From positions 1-42,005 of the forward strand of contig SXKJ01000059.1 in NCBI GenBank assembly GCA_005778115.1: a stretch of DNA of 42,005 bases, given 5' to 3'. Made by a program: the position numbers and the translations under genes. The stretch's first letter is position 1. The number at the start of each line of letters is the position of its first letter. This document shows positions 29,274 through 37,770 of this stretch, one piece after another. The notes below the pieces were generated by a model. It was not told where the DNA came from. It saw only the letters and a program-made list of their open reading frames with translations, and searched no databases. Source of the DNA: Planctomyces sp. (GTDB lineage Bacteria; Planctomycetota; Planctomycetia; Planctomycetales; Planctomycetaceae).

Positions 29274-30671
29274 ATGACTCTGCCCATCCATTTCCCAAAC
29301 GAAACCCAATCCAACGCCGCTCGCCAAGCGGTCACTGAATACGAAGCGCTCTCACTGCGGACATTTACTCCCACCCAAGCGGTGCTTGCGAAGTCGGCGG
29401 GAGTATTCCATTGGACGCCGGAGAATCGGCGGTTGTACGACTACAGCTCCGGCGTGCTGGTTGCGAATTTGGGACACAATCCGAAACGCTGGCTCGGACG
29501 GTTGGCCGGTTACATGGGCTGGTCGGCCGAGATGCTCAAGCCGTCGAACGGATTTGATGACTATTATCCGGCTGTGCCGCTGACGGCGTACAACGCGGTC
29601 ACGGAAATCGAGACGCGCGCGACCGAACGGTTGGTCAAGAGCTTGCAAGCGTCACCTGGCGGTGGGCGGTTGCAGACGGTGATGTGGGCGGCGTCCGGCA
29701 GCGAGGCGGTGCAGAAAGCGCTGTGGGCCTGTCTGCATCGGGATGAATCGCGAGACATCATCCTTGCCACGCGTTACGGGTTTCACGGCAAGAAGGGACT
29801 CGCCGGTGCCGTTACCGGTTGTGAGACCGATCACGATCGCGACCCGCGAGTGAAGTTCATCAGCTTCCCGATGGCCGAGTGCGATGACGCGAGCAAATAT
29901 GGTGCGGCGTTCGATCCCGCGTCTTACGTCAACGAACTTGAAAAGATCTGGGCCGAGTACGGTAACCGGCTCAACTGCCTGATCACCGAGCCGTATCTGG
30001 GTGGTGGCGGCAGCTATCACCCACCGGTCGCGTACCTGCAACTGCTGCAACGCTTCTGCCGAGCACACGACATCGCGTTCATTCTCGACGAAGTGCAAGC
30101 AAACTTCGGCCGCTGCGGCCGGATGTTCGCTTTCGAGTCCTACGGCATCGAGCCGGACTTCGTGACGCTCGGCAAAGGTCTAGGAAATGGCGTTCCCGTC
30201 AGCGCGGCGGTCGGCCGAGCGGACCTCATCGCGAGCCTGAAATACGGCGAAGCCTCGGATACTTGGTCGGGCAATCCGCTCGGCTGCGCGGCGGTCCTCG
30301 CAACGCTCGATGAGTTCGAGGCCAACCCGATCCTCGAACATACACGATCGCTGACTGCGGAGTTCTTCACGGGACTCAATCGCCTGAAAGAAACCGGCCT
30401 GATCGCGAGAGTCCGCGGCGAACGTGAGGGGCTTGTTTACGGCATCGAATGCGTCCAGCGTGGATCGCTTTCCGCCAATGACGTCGCCATCCGCATCGTC
30501 GAAGCGTGCTATCTGGGCCTCGGCGACGACGGCATCCACCTGCTCGGTGCTCTCGCCGGCAAGGTGCTGCGAATCAGCCCGCCGCTGACCATCAGCCGCG
30601 CGGAGGCAAAGGCGTCGCTCGATCTGCTCTACGACATCTGTACGAAGCTGGCGGAAAGACTGCCGAAGTAA
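29274..30671 (+). CDS. Class-III PLP-dependent aminotransferase
   Basis: YDYSSGVLVANLGHNPKR, AASGSEAVQKALWAC, FILDEVQANFGRCGRMFAFESYGIEPDFVTLGKGLGNGVPVSA. ATG 29274 chosen over the ORF-track start 29088. Confidence 0.88.
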   Translation: MTLPIHFPNETQSNAARQAVTEYEALSLRTFTPTQAVLAKSAGVFHWTPENRRLYDYSSGVLVANLGHNPKRWLGRLAGYMGWSAEMLKPSNGFDDYYPAVPLTAYNAVTEIETRATERLVKSLQASPGGGRLQTVMWAASGSEAVQKALWACLHRDESRDIILATRYGFHGKKGLAGAVTGCETDHDRDPRVKFISFPMAECDDASKYGAAFDPASYVNELEKIWAEYGNRLNCLITEPYLGGGGSYHPPVAYLQLLQRFCRAHDIAFILDEVQANFGRCGRMFAFESYGIEPDFVTLGKGLGNGVPVSAAVGRADLIASLKYGEASDTWSGNPLGCAAVLATLDEFEANPILEHTRSLTAEFFTGLNRLKETGLIARVRGEREGLVYGIECVQRGSLSANDVAIRIVEACYLGLGDDGIHLLGALAGKVLRISPPLTISRAEAKASLDLLYDICTKLAERLPK

Positions 30672-30738
30672 GATGGCCGCCCTCGACGTCGGTGTTAATT
30701 AACAAGAACCGCAGGACGGCCGAGGGCGGCCATCCTAC
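30668..30738. terminator. 18-nt-arm inverted repeat between convergent genes
   Basis: gtaagatggccgccctcg (30668-30685) / cgagggcggccatcctac (30721-30738), lying between aminotransferase (+) and RtcB-like (-). Confidence 0.75.
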
Positions 30739-30758
30739 GGCGCTTGGCGCGATCTCCT

Positions 30759-31610
30759 TCATCGCTTGTAGGCCAACATCGGTCGCAGTTCGCGGACGAT
30801 CGCTGTCAGGTCGCGTTGTGCTCGCAGGACGGCTTGAACGTCTTTGTAGGCCGACGGAGCCTCGTCGCGCAATTGATCGCAACGTTGATCGTCGAACCAG
30901 ACGCCGTGCATCTCGCGCAGCAGTTGCCGCTGCCCGATCTGCTGGCGAGCGACCGAGCGTGGCAACGCCCGTCCGGCTCCGTGTGAACTGGATGACAATG
31001 ACTCCGCACAGCCACGACCGCGCACCAAATAGCTGCGAGTTCCCATCGAGCCAGGAATCAAACCAGGCTTATTGAGCGATGCCGGTTGTGCTCCCTTACG
31101 ATGAACCCAATGCTCGCGACCGAAGTGCTGCTCGCGAATCAGATGATCGTGATCGGTCTCGACAAAGCTGGCCCAATCCAGCCGACAGCCCACCACTTCG
31201 AACAAGACCTCCTCGACGAACAACAACATCGCGCGGCGATTGGCACTCGCGTACCGTCTCGCCCACGCCATGTCGTGGAGGTAATCCTGCCCGGCGTCGC
31301 TGCTGGCTGACAGACACGCCAACCGTTGACGGCTGACTTGTCTGGCTCGATCGAGATGCCATTGCGAAATCGCTTGTCCGATCCCGCGTGAGCCGGAGTG
31401 GATCATCACCCACAACCGATCTTCGGCATCTCGTTGCAACTCCACGAAATGATTGCCGCGTCCCAACGTACCGAGTTGAACTCGGCCATCCCGCTCGGCC
31501 AGCTTCGTCAGCCGGTCGGTGCTGAGCCGTTGCAACGCGACTCGACAGTCGCTCGGCAACGGCTCGGCCAACCAACACGAAACATGATCCGGGAGTTTGC
31601 GATCACGCAT
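30759..31610 (-). CDS. RtcB-family RNA ligase-like protein, apparently missing a central ~100-aa segment
   Basis: QLGTLGRGNHFVEL, VMIHSGSRGIGQAI, WVHRKGAQ, IPGSMGTRSYLVRG, SSSHGAGRALPRS, ELRPMLAYK are RtcB active-site blocks. No DxGCG block is present. ATG at 31610 overlaps the upstream stop (ATGCGTGA). Confidence 0.85.
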   Translation of the reverse strand: MRDRKLPDHVSCWLAEPLPSDCRVALQRLSTDRLTKLAERDGRVQLGTLGRGNHFVELQRDAEDRLWVMIHSGSRGIGQAISQWHLDRARQVSRQRLACLSASSDAGQDYLHDMAWARRYASANRRAMLLFVEEVLFEVVGCRLDWASFVETDHDHLIREQHFGREHWVHRKGAQPASLNKPGLIPGSMGTRSYLVRGRGCAESLSSSSHGAGRALPRSVARQQIGQRQLLREMHGVWFDDQRCDQLRDEAPSAYKDVQAVLRAQRDLTAIVRELRPMLAYKR

Positions 31611-31938
31611 CGCGCACCTCCTCTCCCGAATCCCCGTAGGTTGGGACTCCGTCCCGACCCGCATTGGTGGATTCGCTCGGCCCAGCGAGTTGAAACACCA
31701 ACTCCGGAATCCGACGGCGCGAGATCGACGCGGCCAACTCCGAACGCAACCACGGGGTTGCTCGGCGCAGCTTCTCGTCGATCACCGACCAATGGCTGAG
31801 AGCCTCCTCAGCCCACGATTGCACCGTCACCAGCAATCGCCCCGCGTGAGGCGCAGGCACGACGCTGATGACGCTCAAACCTTGCAAGTCCGCATCTCTG
31901 GCCTCGCCCGTGAGCACGGCTTCGAGCACATGCCACAC
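31603..31938 (-). CDS. RbfA-like (ribosome-binding factor A family) small protein; similarity extends upstream to about 31995 without a canonical start codon
   Basis: QVWHVLEAVLTGEARDADLQGLSVISVVPAPHAGRLLVTVQSW...LRRATPWLRSELAASISRRRIPELVFQLAGP. In-frame upstream: SADSRHRDQNRKTEQLCQQ-. Confidence 0.65.
   Translation of the reverse strand: MWHVLEAVLTGEARDADLQGLSVISVVPAPHAGRLLVTVQSWAEEALSHWSVIDEKLRRATPWLRSELAASISRRRIPELVFQLAGPSESTNAGRDGVPTYGDSGEEVRDA
31636..31665. repeat. Repeat fragment (GTAGGTTGGGACTCCGTCCCGACCCGCATT) within the 3' end of the RbfA-like ORF
   Basis: Resembles one arm of the intergenic inverted repeat at 39605-39669 (gtaggttgggcactcttgcccgacc); contains GGGAC-tcc-GTCCC. Confidence 0.6.
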
Positions 31939-32457
31939 TTGCTGACAGAGTTGTTCCGTTTTGCGATTCTGATCTCGATGCCGTGAATCCGCCGACCGGC
32001 CAACCGCCAGCCGTGGATCAACGCCATCACCTTCTCCAAGTTGTTGACAGAACTCTTTCTAATTCGATTTGCGCGAGTTTGTTCGCGATTTCATGTGTGA
32101 ATTCCCAGTAAGATTTCAAAACGGATTTCGCGCACGGAAACGCAAGCGCAGGCCGGAATCCAAAGCGGAACCGACGCGCAGCCAGACACGTTTCACGCAC
32201 ACACACGTCAGGGTGAGCAACGCGTGTGGAATGGCCTGAAAACAACATCAACGGCACGGGGCGAGCGACAATCGGTTCGCAAAAGCGTCACCGAAAGTCA
32301 GCACGAATCACGGGCGCAATTATTCCCAAGCCCGGACAACACGATTAAAAGATTGGCGTGCCATGATTGATCTCCTCTCGCAAGAGCGAGGGATGATATC
32401 GGCACGTCTGCGAATTGCACTCAGATTTTCCCGAAGATTTCTCAGTGCTGTCAGACA

Positions 32458-32719
32458 TCAGTCGCGATAGACATCGCGTCGGTGGCCGACTTTCACCAGT
32501 GTGATCACCAACGCTCGGTCATGAATCTCGTAGAGGATGCGGTAGTCACCTTGCCGGACGCGGTACTGTTCGTGACCGCTCAGCTTGATGCACCCACTGG
32601 GACGTGGATCACGTCACCAGAGATTGGATTTTGGCGACGACTCGTTGCCGATCCCTGCGCGGTAGTGATTCGATCTCTTTCGCGGCGGACGGCTTAATGA
32701 GCAGCTCATAGCTTGCCAC
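32458..32719 (-). pseudogene. RelE/ParE-type toxin interrupted by a 1-nt frameshift
   Basis: Frame 1: VASYELLIKPSAAKEIESLPRRDRQRVVAKIQSLVT* (stop at 32609). Skipping base 32611 gives DPRPSGCIKLSGHEQYRVRQGDYRILYEIHDRALVITLVKVGHRRDVYRD*. Confidence 0.8.
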
Positions 32720-32936
32720 GGCGTTTCCAGTCCTGCACCACATCCTGGAATGGCAAACTCGGCTCGCTGGCTCGCTCCTCGAAGGCAGCAAGATCGACAG
32801 CGTCTTCCGCGAGCGCACGACGCAGCGCCTCGTTCACGAGGCACGAAACACTTTGATCCAGCTTCGTCGCCTGGCGACGTACACGCTGATGCAGCTTTGG
32901 ATCCAAATAGACGGTGACTCGTTTAGTGGTCGACAT
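32706..32936 (-). CDS. Ribbon-helix-helix (CopG-like) antitoxin
   Basis: MSTTKRVTVYLDPKLHQRVRRQATKLDQSVSCLVNEALRRALAEDAVDLAAFEERASEPSLPFQDVVQDWKRRGKL. Its 3' end overlaps the toxin start (GTG 32719). Confidence 0.8.
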   Translation of the reverse strand: MSTTKRVTVYLDPKLHQRVRRQATKLDQSVSCLVNEALRRALAEDAVDLAAFEERASEPSLPFQDVVQDWKRRGKL

Positions 32937-32967
32937 GATGCGATTGTGTGGCACTGAGTAACGCTCG

Positions 32968-35418
32968 TCAAACCGCTGCGTCCATCGGCACTCGCGAGGC
33001 TTTGATGGCTTCCCACTGTTCGAGGTTGTAGAGCACCTCGCGGGCTTGGCTGCCGTTGTAGTCGCCGACAATGCCGTCTTCGGCCATGTAGTCGATCAAC
33101 CGAGCCGCTCGGCCGTAGCCGATGCCAAGGTGACGTTGCAGCAACGAGACGCTGCCTCGGCCTTCGCGGATGATGATTTCGACGGCCGGTTCGTAGAGGT
33201 CGTCCTTCTCGCGAGGACTGCCGTCGCCAGCGCCGTCGCCGGACAGCAGGCTCTTCGCGGCGACTTGAGCGAGCTCGGCGCTGTACTGCGGGGCCTGATC
33301 GCCGAAGTGGTCGATGATGCGATTGACCTCGTTGTCGCTGACGTAGGTGCCTTGAGCGCGCAGGAGATTGCTCGTCCCCGGCACGAGGAACAGCATGTCG
33401 CCGTTGCCGAGCAACCGGTCGGCTCCGTTCTCGTCGAGCACCACGCGGCTGTCGGTGCGACTAGCGACTTGGAACGCGATGCGAGCGGGCAGGTTCGACT
33501 TGATGAGGCCGGTGATGACATCGACCGTCGGCTTCTGTGTGGCAAGGACCAGGTGGATTCCGACCGCTCGCGACTTCTGAGCGAGCCGGATGATGTGCCC
33601 TTCGACGTCCTTTCCGGAGGTCATCATCATGTCGGCCATCTCGTCGGCGATGATGACGATGTATGGCATCTGTTCGGGGATCGTGTCGGCCTCGGCGCAT
33701 TCGGCGGTCAGACCGCAGCGGCGCAAGACTTCGTCGCGAGTCATCGCGTTGTAGCTGTCGAGATGCCGCACTCCGATCCGAGCCAGCAGGTCGTAACGCT
33801 CTTCCATCTTCTCGACGGCCCAGGCCAGCACTGCTTCGGCCTTCTTCATGTCGGTGATGACCGGGTGCATCAAGTGCGGAATGCGCTTGTACGGCGACAG
33901 TTCGACCATCTTCGGGTCGATCATCAGCATCTTCACCTGGTCCGGGCTGCGAGTCATCAGGATCGACAGGATCAGCGCGTTGAGGCACACGCTCTTGCCC
34001 GTGCCGGTGCGGCCGGCGATCAAGAGGTGCGGCATCTTACAGAGGTCGATGATCATCGGCCGTCCGCTGACGTCTTTGCCGAGGAACAGCGGGATGCGCT
34101 TCTTCTCGATGTCGCCGGGGCAGGCTTCGATCAACTCGCGCAGGCGGACCATCACCTGCTTTTCGTTGGGGACTTCCACGCCGACGGTGTTCTTGCCAGG
34201 GATCGGCGCGACGACGCGAACGGCCGGCACGCGGAGCGCGATCGCGAGGTCGTTTTCCAACGCGACGACTTTGTTCAACCGCAGGCCGGCTTCTAAGGAG
34301 AGCTCGAATTGCGTGATGACCGGGCCGGTGTCGATCTCGTTGACCTTCACGTTGAGACCGAACTCGGTGAAGGTCTTCTCCAGCGTGACCGCCGCGATCT
34401 GTGCCTTCTTGGCCAGCTCTTCGTACGGGAACTCCACCGGATGTTCGAGCATGTCGAGGCTCGGCAGGATGTATTTCGATCCGTCCGCCTGCTGGCTTCC
34501 CTCTTCAAGCTGCGCGATGACTTGGTCCCGTTCCGACTTCACCGTCGCCGGCGGATTCACCTTGATCGGAAGCCGCTCGGCATCGCCCGTCGTGGAGCAC
34601 GTTTCCAACGTACCCGCCTCGGCGGACACTTCTGAGAGCGCCGCCGCAATCTCCGCATTCATCGAATCGAGCAAACCGACGGCACTGTCGGCAGCTTCCT
34701 CCGCGCTGGTCGGTTTGGCCGACTCCGCCAAGACCACTTCGAGGGAAGGTTGGAACCCCTCCTCACTCTCGCGAGCAGCCAGCGGAGCGTCGGGCTTCTT
34801 CTTCGCGACCTTCTCTTTGACCGGAGCGCTCGCCTGGCCAAACGCGATCCAGTTCACCAGCCACATTGGCGCGGCGATACAATCCAACGCCGCATCGACG
34901 AACAGCACGTCTCCCGCCAGCAACAACCCGGACGCCGCGCACGAGCCGATCAGAATCATCAACCCCGCCTTCGAGAACACGGGCAGCAACATCGCGACTC
35001 CCCACGCTCCAACGTATCCGCCGCTGCCGACAATCTGCCCGCCGCCAAGCCCCGGCATCATCAACTGCAAGCCGACGCACACGGCCAGCAGCAGCAGCGA
35101 CCAGCCGAACGCGACCGTGCCCCAGCCGAAGACCTCTCGTCGAGTAAACATGCGGATGTCGAACGCCAACAGCGAGAGCCAGACAAAGTACGCCCCCAGC
35201 CCCGTGACTGCTCGTAATCCGTAAGCGATGTAGGCTCCGAGGTTGCCGCCCCAATTATGAGCCGTCTCCCGCACCGGGTACGTCTGCGTTGCCGGAGGAT
35301 CGGCCGCATCCCAGCTCACCAGACACAGGCCGAGATACGCCACCGTACCCAGCAGCACGAGCGCCAGCACGTCGTCTCGCAGTCGCCGAAAGTCGAAGGT
35401 CTTTCCCATTGTGCTCAA
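32968..35418 (-). CDS. ftsK: DNA translocase FtsK/SpoIIIE
   Basis: N-terminal TM helices; Walker A LLIAGRTGTGKSVCLNALI; YIVIIADEMADMMM; C-terminal gamma winged helix (VSLLQRHLGIGYGRAARLIDYMAEDGIVG). Confidence 0.95.
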   Translation of the reverse strand: MSTMGKTFDFRRLRDDVLALVLLGTVAYLGLCLVSWDAADPPATQTYPVRETAHNWGGNLGAYIAYGLRAVTGLGAYFVWLSLLAFDIRMFTRREVFGWGTVAFGWSLLLLAVCVGLQLMMPGLGGGQIVGSGGYVGAWGVAMLLPVFSKAGLMILIGSCAASGLLLAGDVLFVDAALDCIAAPMWLVNWIAFGQASAPVKEKVAKKKPDAPLAARESEEGFQPSLEVVLAESAKPTSAEEAADSAVGLLDSMNAEIAAALSEVSAEAGTLETCSTTGDAERLPIKVNPPATVKSERDQVIAQLEEGSQQADGSKYILPSLDMLEHPVEFPYEELAKKAQIAAVTLEKTFTEFGLNVKVNEIDTGPVITQFELSLEAGLRLNKVVALENDLAIALRVPAVRVVAPIPGKNTVGVEVPNEKQVMVRLRELIEACPGDIEKKRIPLFLGKDVSGRPMIIDLCKMPHLLIAGRTGTGKSVCLNALILSILMTRSPDQVKMLMIDPKMVELSPYKRIPHLMHPVITDMKKAEAVLAWAVEKMEERYDLLARIGVRHLDSYNAMTRDEVLRRCGLTAECAEADTIPEQMPYIVIIADEMADMMMTSGKDVEGHIIRLAQKSRAVGIHLVLATQKPTVDVITGLIKSNLPARIAFQVASRTDSRVVLDENGADRLLGNGDMLFLVPGTSNLLRAQGTYVSDNEVNRIIDHFGDQAPQYSAELAQVAAKSLLSGDGAGDGSPREKDDLYEPAVEIIIREGRGSVSLLQRHLGIGYGRAARLIDYMAEDGIVGDYNGSQAREVLYNLEQWEAIKASRVPMDAAV

Positions 35419-35632
35419 GGCTATCCGGCAAACTTCAGCAAGACCGGCAGCATCCGCTCAAGTCGTGAGGAAATGGCCTCAGTCAGCGCGACTCAACGCA
35501 TCGCAGGGATCGGAGCAATCCGCGAAAGACTTCCGGTCGTAGCAGTCGTGCCCAACGCTCAGGGCCGGCCGCGAAGCCGCGACGGCGACAACAGACGGGG
35601 CCGTCAGCCAGACATTTCGAGCAGACTTTTTG

Positions 35633-35703
35633 GCGAGTGGGGCGGCGTCAGCCCCCCGGTTCTGCGATCACCGTACTGGGGGGGCTGACGCCACCCCGCT
35701 CGC
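35633..35703. repeat. Long inverted repeat (~28-nt arms) in the divergent ftsK/tilS intergenic region
   Basis: gcgagtggggcggcgtcagccccccggt / actgggggggctgacgccaccccgctcgc. Confidence 0.9.
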
Positions 35704-35790
35704 CTGTGTCGTTTCTGGCGGCGCGGGCTATAAACTCGGACGTCGCGTCACGCCTTGGAACTGCATCACTTCAACACCGCTGGCTCAACG

Positions 35791-36828
35791 ATGTCTCCCA
35801 CGTCAGAAGCATTGCCGATCTTTCTGACGAGCCTGCAATCGGGCCTGCGACGTTGCGAGGCGATCGGGAGGAGTCTGTTGGTGGCAGTCTCCGGCGGAGC
35901 AGACAGCGTTGCCCTGCTGCGGGGGTTGTTGCATCTTCAACCGGCAATGAACCTGACTCTGCGAGCGGCTCACCTGAATCATCAACTGCGCGGGTCAGAA
36001 GCCGACGCCGACGCCGCTTGGGTGCGGGGCCTCTGTGAGCGTTTCAACGTCCCCTGCGACATCGAAACCGTTCCGGTTCAAGCATTGGCCGAACAAACCC
36101 GACGCGGCCTTGAAGAGACCGCTCGCGACGTCCGCTATGACTTCTTGCGCTCGACAGCCGCACGGCATCGCTCCGACGTCGTCGCTACCGCGCACACCGC
36201 AGACGATCAGGCCGAGACCGTGCTGCATCACATCCTGCGCGGCACCGGACTGACCGGCCTGCGAGGCATGGAATGGTCGCGAACCCTGGACGACGCGGCC
36301 CCGCCAAATGCGACTCTGCATCTGATTCGCCCGATGCTGGCCACTTGGCGAACCGACATCGAACAGTACCTCGGCGAGCTCAGCCAAGACTTCCGGCAGG
36401 ACGAGACCAATCAGGACGTCTCGCTGACTCGTAATCGTCTGCGTCACGAACTGCTGCCGCATCTGGAGCGAGACTTCAATCCACGAGTCCGCGAACATCT
36501 CTGTCAGTTGGCAGAACAAGCCGCTGATCACGATGCAGTGCAGCGCATCGCCGCCGACTCGCTGTTGCAGTCCGCGTTGCTCGATCGGTCAGAAAACCTT
36601 GTGCGACTCCGCTGCGATGAGTTGTCGAAGTCCGCCCGCCCGCTCGTCCGTGAGGTTTTCGTCCGCCTGTGGCAACAGCAACAGTGGCTGCGACTCGCGA
36701 TGACCTATTCTCACTGGGACCGCCTGGCCGATCTGGTCCACTCGAATCCACCAGCTGCGATCCATCTCCCCGGAAAGATTCTCGCCAGCCGCCGAGCCAA
36801 CATGCTGGTGCTAGAACGCCAGAAATAA
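35791..36828 (+). CDS. tilS: tRNA(Ile)-lysidine synthase
   Basis: PP-loop SLLVAVSGGADSVALL; RAAHLNHQLRGSEADADAAWV; VATAHTADDQAETVLHHILRGTGLTGLRGM. Confidence 0.93.
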   Translation: MSPTSEALPIFLTSLQSGLRRCEAIGRSLLVAVSGGADSVALLRGLLHLQPAMNLTLRAAHLNHQLRGSEADADAAWVRGLCERFNVPCDIETVPVQALAEQTRRGLEETARDVRYDFLRSTAARHRSDVVATAHTADDQAETVLHHILRGTGLTGLRGMEWSRTLDDAAPPNATLHLIRPMLATWRTDIEQYLGELSQDFRQDETNQDVSLTRNRLRHELLPHLERDFNPRVREHLCQLAEQAADHDAVQRIAADSLLQSALLDRSENLVRLRCDELSKSARPLVREVFVRLWQQQQWLRLAMTYSHWDRLADLVHSNPPAAIHLPGKILASRRANMLVLERQK

Positions 36829-36889
36829 TCCCCTCAGCAGCGTGATGGCAGCGCTCGCAAACGACCGTTAGCATTCGCCTCGCTTTTCT

Positions 36890-36975
36890 GGCCGAATGGC
36901 GAAATAGGCAGACGCACAGGACTTAAAATCCTGGGTCCCGAAAGGGGCGTGCGGGTTCGATTCCCGCTTCGGCTA
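36890..36975 (+). tRNA. tRNA-Leu (anticodon TAA)
   Basis: GGCCGAA acceptor / TTCGGCT + A discriminator; D-arm GCGAAATAGGCAGACGC; anticodon arm AGGA-CTTAAAA-TCCT; variable arm GGTCCCGAAAGGGGC; T-arm GCGGGTTCGATTCCCGC. No encoded CCA. Confidence 0.95.
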
Positions 36976-37021
36976 TTGCGCAGAGTGCATCGTCTCAAAA
37001 CAAGCGGCAGAGGTTGGCAAA

Positions 37022-37765
37022 TCAAGGACCATCGTTGCCGAGTGCCGTCGATTTGAGGATCCGGCGTGTCAGATCGGTCAAGCGGATTTGCTGTCGGCCG
37101 TTCGCATCGAAGTTGCTTGGGGCGAGCCACGCTTGAAAGGTTTCCCGTAGAGCTGGCCACTCGGCGTCGATGGCGGCGTACCAGGCGGTGTCGCGGTTGC
37201 GGTTTTTGTAGACCGTTGCCTGCCGGAAAATTCCCTCAAACGACAGGCCCAATCGTTGAGCGGCGGCTCGCGAGGGTGCGTTGAGTGCGTCACATTTCCA
37301 TTCGTAGCGGCGGTAGCCCAACTCGAACGCGTGCTGCATCATTAAGAACATCGCTTCGGTCGCGGCGGGGCGGCGCTGCAAGCGCGGGGAATAGTGAATG
37401 TGCCCGACCTCGATAGAACCGCTGGCCGGTGCGATACGGAGATAGCTGGCAACCCCGGCTGGCTGACCATCGGCCAAGTCGATGATCGCGAAGAACAGCG
37501 GATCGTCACCAAGACAGGAATCAGTCATCCACTCGCGATAGCTGGCCAGAGTTGGAAACGGGCCATAGGCCATGTAGGTCCAACTGCGTCCATCTTTGTC
37601 GGCCGAATTCGCTGCGAACAATGCTGCGGCATGACGGTCGGGATCAAGCGGTTCCAGCCGGCAGAAATTTCCCCCCATTGGTTCGCGGGACGGAAGGGGC
37701 GGCGGCATCCAATTCACTAACGGGACACCGATCGGCTGGCCAAGTCCGTTGAGTAATAGGTCCAT
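37022..37765 (-). CDS. GNAT N-acetyltransferase (RimJ/RimL-like)
   Basis: RLEPLDPDRHAAALFAANS; GVASYLRIAPASGSIEVGHIHYSPRLQRRPAATEAMFLMMQHAFELGYRRYEWKCDALNAPSRAAAQRLGLSFEGIFRQATVYKNRNRDTAWY. Confidence 0.92.
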   Translation of the reverse strand: MDLLLNGLGQPIGVPLVNWMPPPLPSREPMGGNFCRLEPLDPDRHAAALFAANSADKDGRSWTYMAYGPFPTLASYREWMTDSCLGDDPLFFAIIDLADGQPAGVASYLRIAPASGSIEVGHIHYSPRLQRRPAATEAMFLMMQHAFELGYRRYEWKCDALNAPSRAAAQRLGLSFEGIFRQATVYKNRNRDTAWYAAIDAEWPALRETFQAWLAPSNFDANGRQQIRLTDLTRRILKSTALGNDGP

Positions 37766-37770
37766 GTCGC

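Noticed and set aside
31611-32257. Missing RtcB N-terminal/central segment in another frame
   Set aside because: Minus-strand ORFs here (for example 32027..32257, 31508..31792) contain no DxGCG or PDxH-like block; the occasional HPDV string appears to be chance.
32040-32460. Y-RNA/tRNA-like RNA or sigma-54 promoter of the kind seen near some RtcB operons
   Set aside because: No T-loop (GGTTCGANTCC) signature was found, and TGGCACGCCAATCTTT lacks the -12 GC element at correct spacing.
33046-35224. Long plus-strand ORFs (416 aa, 458 aa)
   Set aside because: Antisense to ftsK, which has clear Walker and gamma-domain motifs.
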